The notes below the pieces were generated by a model. The model was not told where the DNA came from, made no database searches, and was given only the letters and a program-made list of their open reading frames with translations. Shown in pieces: positions 4,625 to 7,079 of a stretch of DNA of 7,079 bases. The translations under genes and the position numbers were made by a program. Source of the stretch: an uncultured Rubrobacteraceae bacterium (GTDB taxonomy: Bacteria; Actinomycetota; Rubrobacteria; Rubrobacterales; Rubrobacteraceae); NCBI GenBank assembly GCA_902806105.1, contig CADCVI010000155.1, positions 1-7,079 on the forward strand, in the 5' to 3' direction. The first letter of the stretch is position 1. Every line of letters begins with the position of its first letter.

Positions 4625-6609
4625 AGCACGTCTCCCTCTACCGCAAGTGGCGTCCGCGCACGTTCCAGACGATCGCGGGCCAGGAGCCCGTCGTCCGCAC
4701 GCTCCGGCGCGCCATCGAGACCGGCAGGGTCGCCCACGCGTACCTGTTCTCCGGGCCGAGGGGGACCGGCAAGACCTCGACGGCCAAGGTGCTCGCGATG
4801 GGGGTCAACTGCGAGAACGGTCCCACCCCCGAGCCGGACGGGACCTGCGAGAGCTGCCGCGCCATCGTCAACAACTCCTCGATGGACGTCCTGGAGATGG
4901 ACGCGGCCTCGAACCGGGGGATAGACGAGATCCGGGACCTCCGCGACCGCGTGAACCTCGCGCCGACGCGGGGCCGGATGAAGGTCTACATCATCGACGA
5001 GGTCCACATGCTCACCACGGAGGCGTTCAACGCCCTCCTGAAGATGCTGGAGGAGCCGCCCGAGCACGTGGTCTTCGTGCTCGCGACGACCGAGAAGCAC
5101 AAGGTCCTCCCCACGATCATCAGCCGCTGCCAGAGCTTCGACTTCCGCCGTCCCGGCGTCACGCTCCTCGCCGAGAAGCTCCGCGAGATCGCCGACGCCG
5201 AGGGCATCGAAGCCGAGCCCGCCGCCCTGACCCTGCTCGCCCGCGAGGCGCGGGGCTCGTTCCGGGACGCCGAGGGCCTGCTGGACCAGCTCTCCTCCTT
5301 CTCCGAAGGCCCCGTGACGGCGGAGGGCGTGCGCGAGCTTCTCGGGAGCGTGACCTCCGACGTCCTGCTGGAGACTACGGACGCGCTCTACGAGCGGCGA
5401 ACCGCGGATTCCCTGCGGGTCGTGGACCGGCTCTCGGGGGAAGGACGGGACCTCTCCCGGTTCGTCGGGGAGCTTGTGGCCCATTTGAGGCGCCTCATGC
5501 TGCTGCCGCACGCCCCGGAGGTCGCGCTCGCCGAGGTCGGGACCGAGGAGCGCGCGGGGCTCGAGGAGCAGGCGAACCGGATACCTACCTCCGAGGTAGT
5601 GCGGATGATCGAGGCCCTCGGGGATGCCCTCGCGCGCGCCAGGCGCGGCGGCGACCCGAAGCTGGAGGTCGAACTGACCTTCCTCAAGCTCGCCCGCGAC
5701 TACGAGGAGCCGTCCGTCGACAGGCTCATAAGCCGCCTGGAAATCCTCGAAAAGGCCGTCGAGAACGGGAACATACCGGCGCCGAGCGTCACGGCGGAGA
5801 TGCCGCCTGCCGCGTCACAAATACCCGCGAGCCCGGCCCCCGAGCCCGCAGCTCGCGAGCCGGAGGTAATGCCGGGCGCCGGGGGCGCCGGCGGGGCCAC
5901 GGTGGAGACGGCACCGCCCGTTCCGGAGGCTCCGGGGGTGGTGGAGGTAGGGGAAGAGCCGGGGGTGGAAGGCGGGAACCCGGGGCCTGATCCCGGCGGC
6001 TCTCCTGCCCCGGACCTGGATTGGGGCTCGGTGGTGCGGGAACTCAGGTCGCGGCAGCCGGCCGTCGCTGCGGTGTACGGGGAGGCGGGAGTGGAGGGCT
6101 TCGGGGACGGGGTGCTGAAGCTCGTCTTTCCGAAGGAACTCTCGATCTACCCGAAGCTCGCCGGGGACCCCAAGCGCGTCGCGTACCTGCACGAGCTCCT
6201 GGAGGAGCGTCTGGGCTCCCGTCCGCGCCTGGAGTTCGGGGTGGAGGGTGCGCCGGGGGCCGCCGCCACCGTCCCGGGCGGCAGCAAGAGCGTCCCGCCG
6301 GCTCAGGAGCGTGCCCCGGAGCCGGAGGTCGCCGTTCCGCGGAGGACACCGGTGCGTCCACCGGAGGACGAAGCCCCGATGCCCGAACCGCCCCCCCTGG
6401 AGGAGCCCCCGCCGGACCCCGAGCCGCCCTGGATCGACGATCTGGAGGGCGCCCCTGCGCCCCGTCCTACGGGCTCGGACGGTCGCGGAGAACAGGGTGC
6501 CGGGGAAGCCTCCCGTCCCACGCCGACCGGCAAGATCCAGAACGAGCCCGAGGTCTTCGAGCTGGCGCAGGAGTTCTTCGATCTCGGCGGGCAGAACGGG
6601 GCGAGGTAG
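4621..6609 (+). CDS. dnaX: DNA polymerase III subunit tau/gamma (clamp-loader ATPase)
   Basis: This 662-residue AAA+ protein loads the sliding clamp and, as tau, couples polymerase cores at the replication fork. It begins MKHVSLYRKWRPRTF, the usual DnaX start. Walker A is GPRGTGKT (45-52), Walker B is VYIIDEVH (122-129), sensor 1 is LATTEKH (154-160), and the arginine finger is in SRC (168-170). The zinc module has Cys64, Cys76 and Cys79, but the fourth usual cysteine (position 73) is Asp. Lid and collar domains run to about 365. A Pro/Gly/Glu-rich linker (about 388-462) leads to a tau-like domain (about 465-540, starting DWGSVVRELR), then a second Pro-rich stretch and a final helix VFELAQEFFDLGG. 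The frame runs upstream to 4393, but that part overlaps the SRP RNA and its terminator, so ATG 4621 is the start. No A-rich slippery heptamer was seen. Confidence 0.96.
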   Translation: MKHVSLYRKWRPRTFQTIAGQEPVVRTLRRAIETGRVAHAYLFSGPRGTGKTSTAKVLAMGVNCENGPTPEPDGTCESCRAIVNNSSMDVLEMDAASNRGIDEIRDLRDRVNLAPTRGRMKVYIIDEVHMLTTEAFNALLKMLEEPPEHVVFVLATTEKHKVLPTIISRCQSFDFRRPGVTLLAEKLREIADAEGIEAEPAALTLLAREARGSFRDAEGLLDQLSSFSEGPVTAEGVRELLGSVTSDVLLETTDALYERRTADSLRVVDRLSGEGRDLSRFVGELVAHLRRLMLLPHAPEVALAEVGTEERAGLEEQANRIPTSEVVRMIEALGDALARARRGGDPKLEVELTFLKLARDYEEPSVDRLISRLEILEKAVENGNIPAPSVTAEMPPAASQIPASPAPEPAAREPEVMPGAGGAGGATVETAPPVPEAPGVVEVGEEPGVEGGNPGPDPGGSPAPDLDWGSVVRELRSRQPAVAAVYGEAGVEGFGDGVLKLVFPKELSIYPKLAGDPKRVAYLHELLEERLGSRPRLEFGVEGAPGAAATVPGGSKSVPPAQERAPEPEVAVPRRTPVRPPEDEAPMPEPPPLEEPPPDPEPPWIDDLEGAPAPRPTGSDGRGEQGAGEASRPTPTGKIQNEPEVFELAQEFFDLGGQNGAR

Positions 6610-6796
6610 ACGGACTCCCGGTCGTGGCGCCGGGGCGCGTCGCGCGGCCGTGGTTTCCACCAGCCCGTATCCCCGAAGAATGTGGGTGGATAGCTAGCTG
6701 GCTCGCCCCTCCTGGCGGTTGACCGGGGATCAGGGCTCGTCTGGCGGGGATTCCCCTAATTTTGGCAGGGGTTGTTGCGGAAGGTGGGCGGCCGGG
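6610..6796. other. Convergent intergenic region with weak hairpins
   Basis: The gap between dnaX (+) and the P450 gene (-) holds GTGG/CCAC (6650-6660) and two mutually exclusive stems: GGGG/CCCC (6746-6749 with 6753-6756) and CCCCT/AGGGG (6753-6757 with 6767-6771), the latter followed by TTGTTG. These could end dnaX transcription, but none is a strong terminator. recR and the YbaB-type gene that often follow dnaX are absent here. Confidence 0.4.
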
Positions 6797-7079
6797 TCAG
6801 TCCACGGCGACGGTGAAGCCTCGTAGCTCGTAGCCGGCGATCAGGTCGTTCCAGCCCACCGAGGGTTTGCGCTCGATGCGCAAGCCTCCCAGGGAGAGCA
6901 GGCGCGTCAGGAAGATCTCCGTCTCCTGGAGGGCGACGTAGTATCCGGGGCAGCGGTGGTGACCGTCTCCGAAGCTCATGACCGCCGGGCCGACGCGCTC
7001 GGCGAGAAGATCGCGGCCGGGCACCAGCGCCAGCGGGCATTCGCCGACCGCCGCCTCGTCGGCGTTGACAGCGTAGGCA
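6797..7079 (-). CDS. Cytochrome P450, C-terminal part
   Basis: The last 93 residues of a P450 monooxygenase, running off the right edge of the window. The heme-binding loop FGDGHHRCPG is complete; its cysteine (codon 6952-6950) is the axial heme thiolate. It is followed by the conserved L-helix segment YYVALQETEIFLTRLL. Upstream, VNADEAAVGECP corresponds to the 'ANRDP...F.P' stretch of bacterial class I P450s but diverges from it, lacking the usual 'FDPDR' pattern. The C-terminal strands ending LRGFTVAVD are normal. No membrane anchor can be judged from this fragment. It would use ferredoxin or another electron donor encoded elsewhere. The substrate cannot be inferred. The gene converges on dnaX and has no visible link to it. 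Confidence 0.92.
   Translation of the reverse strand, partial: AYAVNADEAAVGECPLALVPGRDLLAERVGPAVMSFGDGHHRCPGYYVALQETEIFLTRLLSLGGLRIERKPSVGWNDLIAGYELRGFTVAVD

Noticed and set aside
4576..5511. Long minus-strand frame opposite dnaX
   Set aside because: Antisense shadow of strongly conserved DnaX coding sequence in high-GC DNA.
5745..5762. Possible dnaX frameshift site (run containing GAAAAGG) for making gamma
   Set aside because: It does not match the A AAAAAG-type slippery heptamer and no obvious stimulating hairpin was found beside it.
6718..6760. Promoter starting with TTGACC in the dnaX-P450 gap
   Set aside because: No -10-like hexamer lies 16-19 bases downstream and no + strand gene follows.

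Overview
The window is very GC-rich chromosomal DNA with frequent GTG starts, clear purine-rich ribosome binding sites and strong G/C preference at third codon positions. This suggests an actinobacterium. A deep-branching lineage such as Rubrobacter is my best guess, because the long Alu-containing SRP RNA differs from the short form usual in Streptomyces-like actinobacteria. The assignment is inference; no database search was possible.

Left part (1-3219, + strand): a possible C-terminal tail of a regulator ends at 120 and is followed by a perfect 18-bp hairpin (191-233). Next come four same-strand genes with gaps of 41 to 79 bases: a GNAT acetyltransferase, a 71-residue unknown protein with one hydrophobic stretch, a SnoaL/NTF2-like protein, and a berberine-bridge-type FAD-linked oxidoreductase. 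They look like one accessory metabolic operon whose substrate cannot be told from sequence.

Middle (3220-4245): a 174-base gap with a candidate promoter precedes a single-domain cupin. About 360 bases of apparently non-coding DNA with two GC-rich hairpins follow.

Right part (4234-6609): the core housekeeping block. A promoter drives a roughly 270-nt SRP RNA with a full Alu domain and the GGAA-capped SRP54-binding helix. An intrinsic terminator follows, then a separate promoter and dnaX (DNA polymerase III tau/gamma). The scr-dnaX order matches Bacillus subtilis. The -10 box in front of dnaX sits six bases from a GTG that opens an 11-codon frame overlapping the dnaX start as ATGA, so dnaX may be translated by coupling to a leaderless mini-ORF.

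Far right (6797-7079, - strand): the C-terminal 93 residues of a cytochrome P450, convergent with dnaX.

I found no CRISPR array, transposon, tRNA, phage gene or recognisable defence system. The points most worth a second look are the Alu-type SRP RNA, the dnaX leader arrangement, and the missing zinc-ligand cysteine in DnaX.
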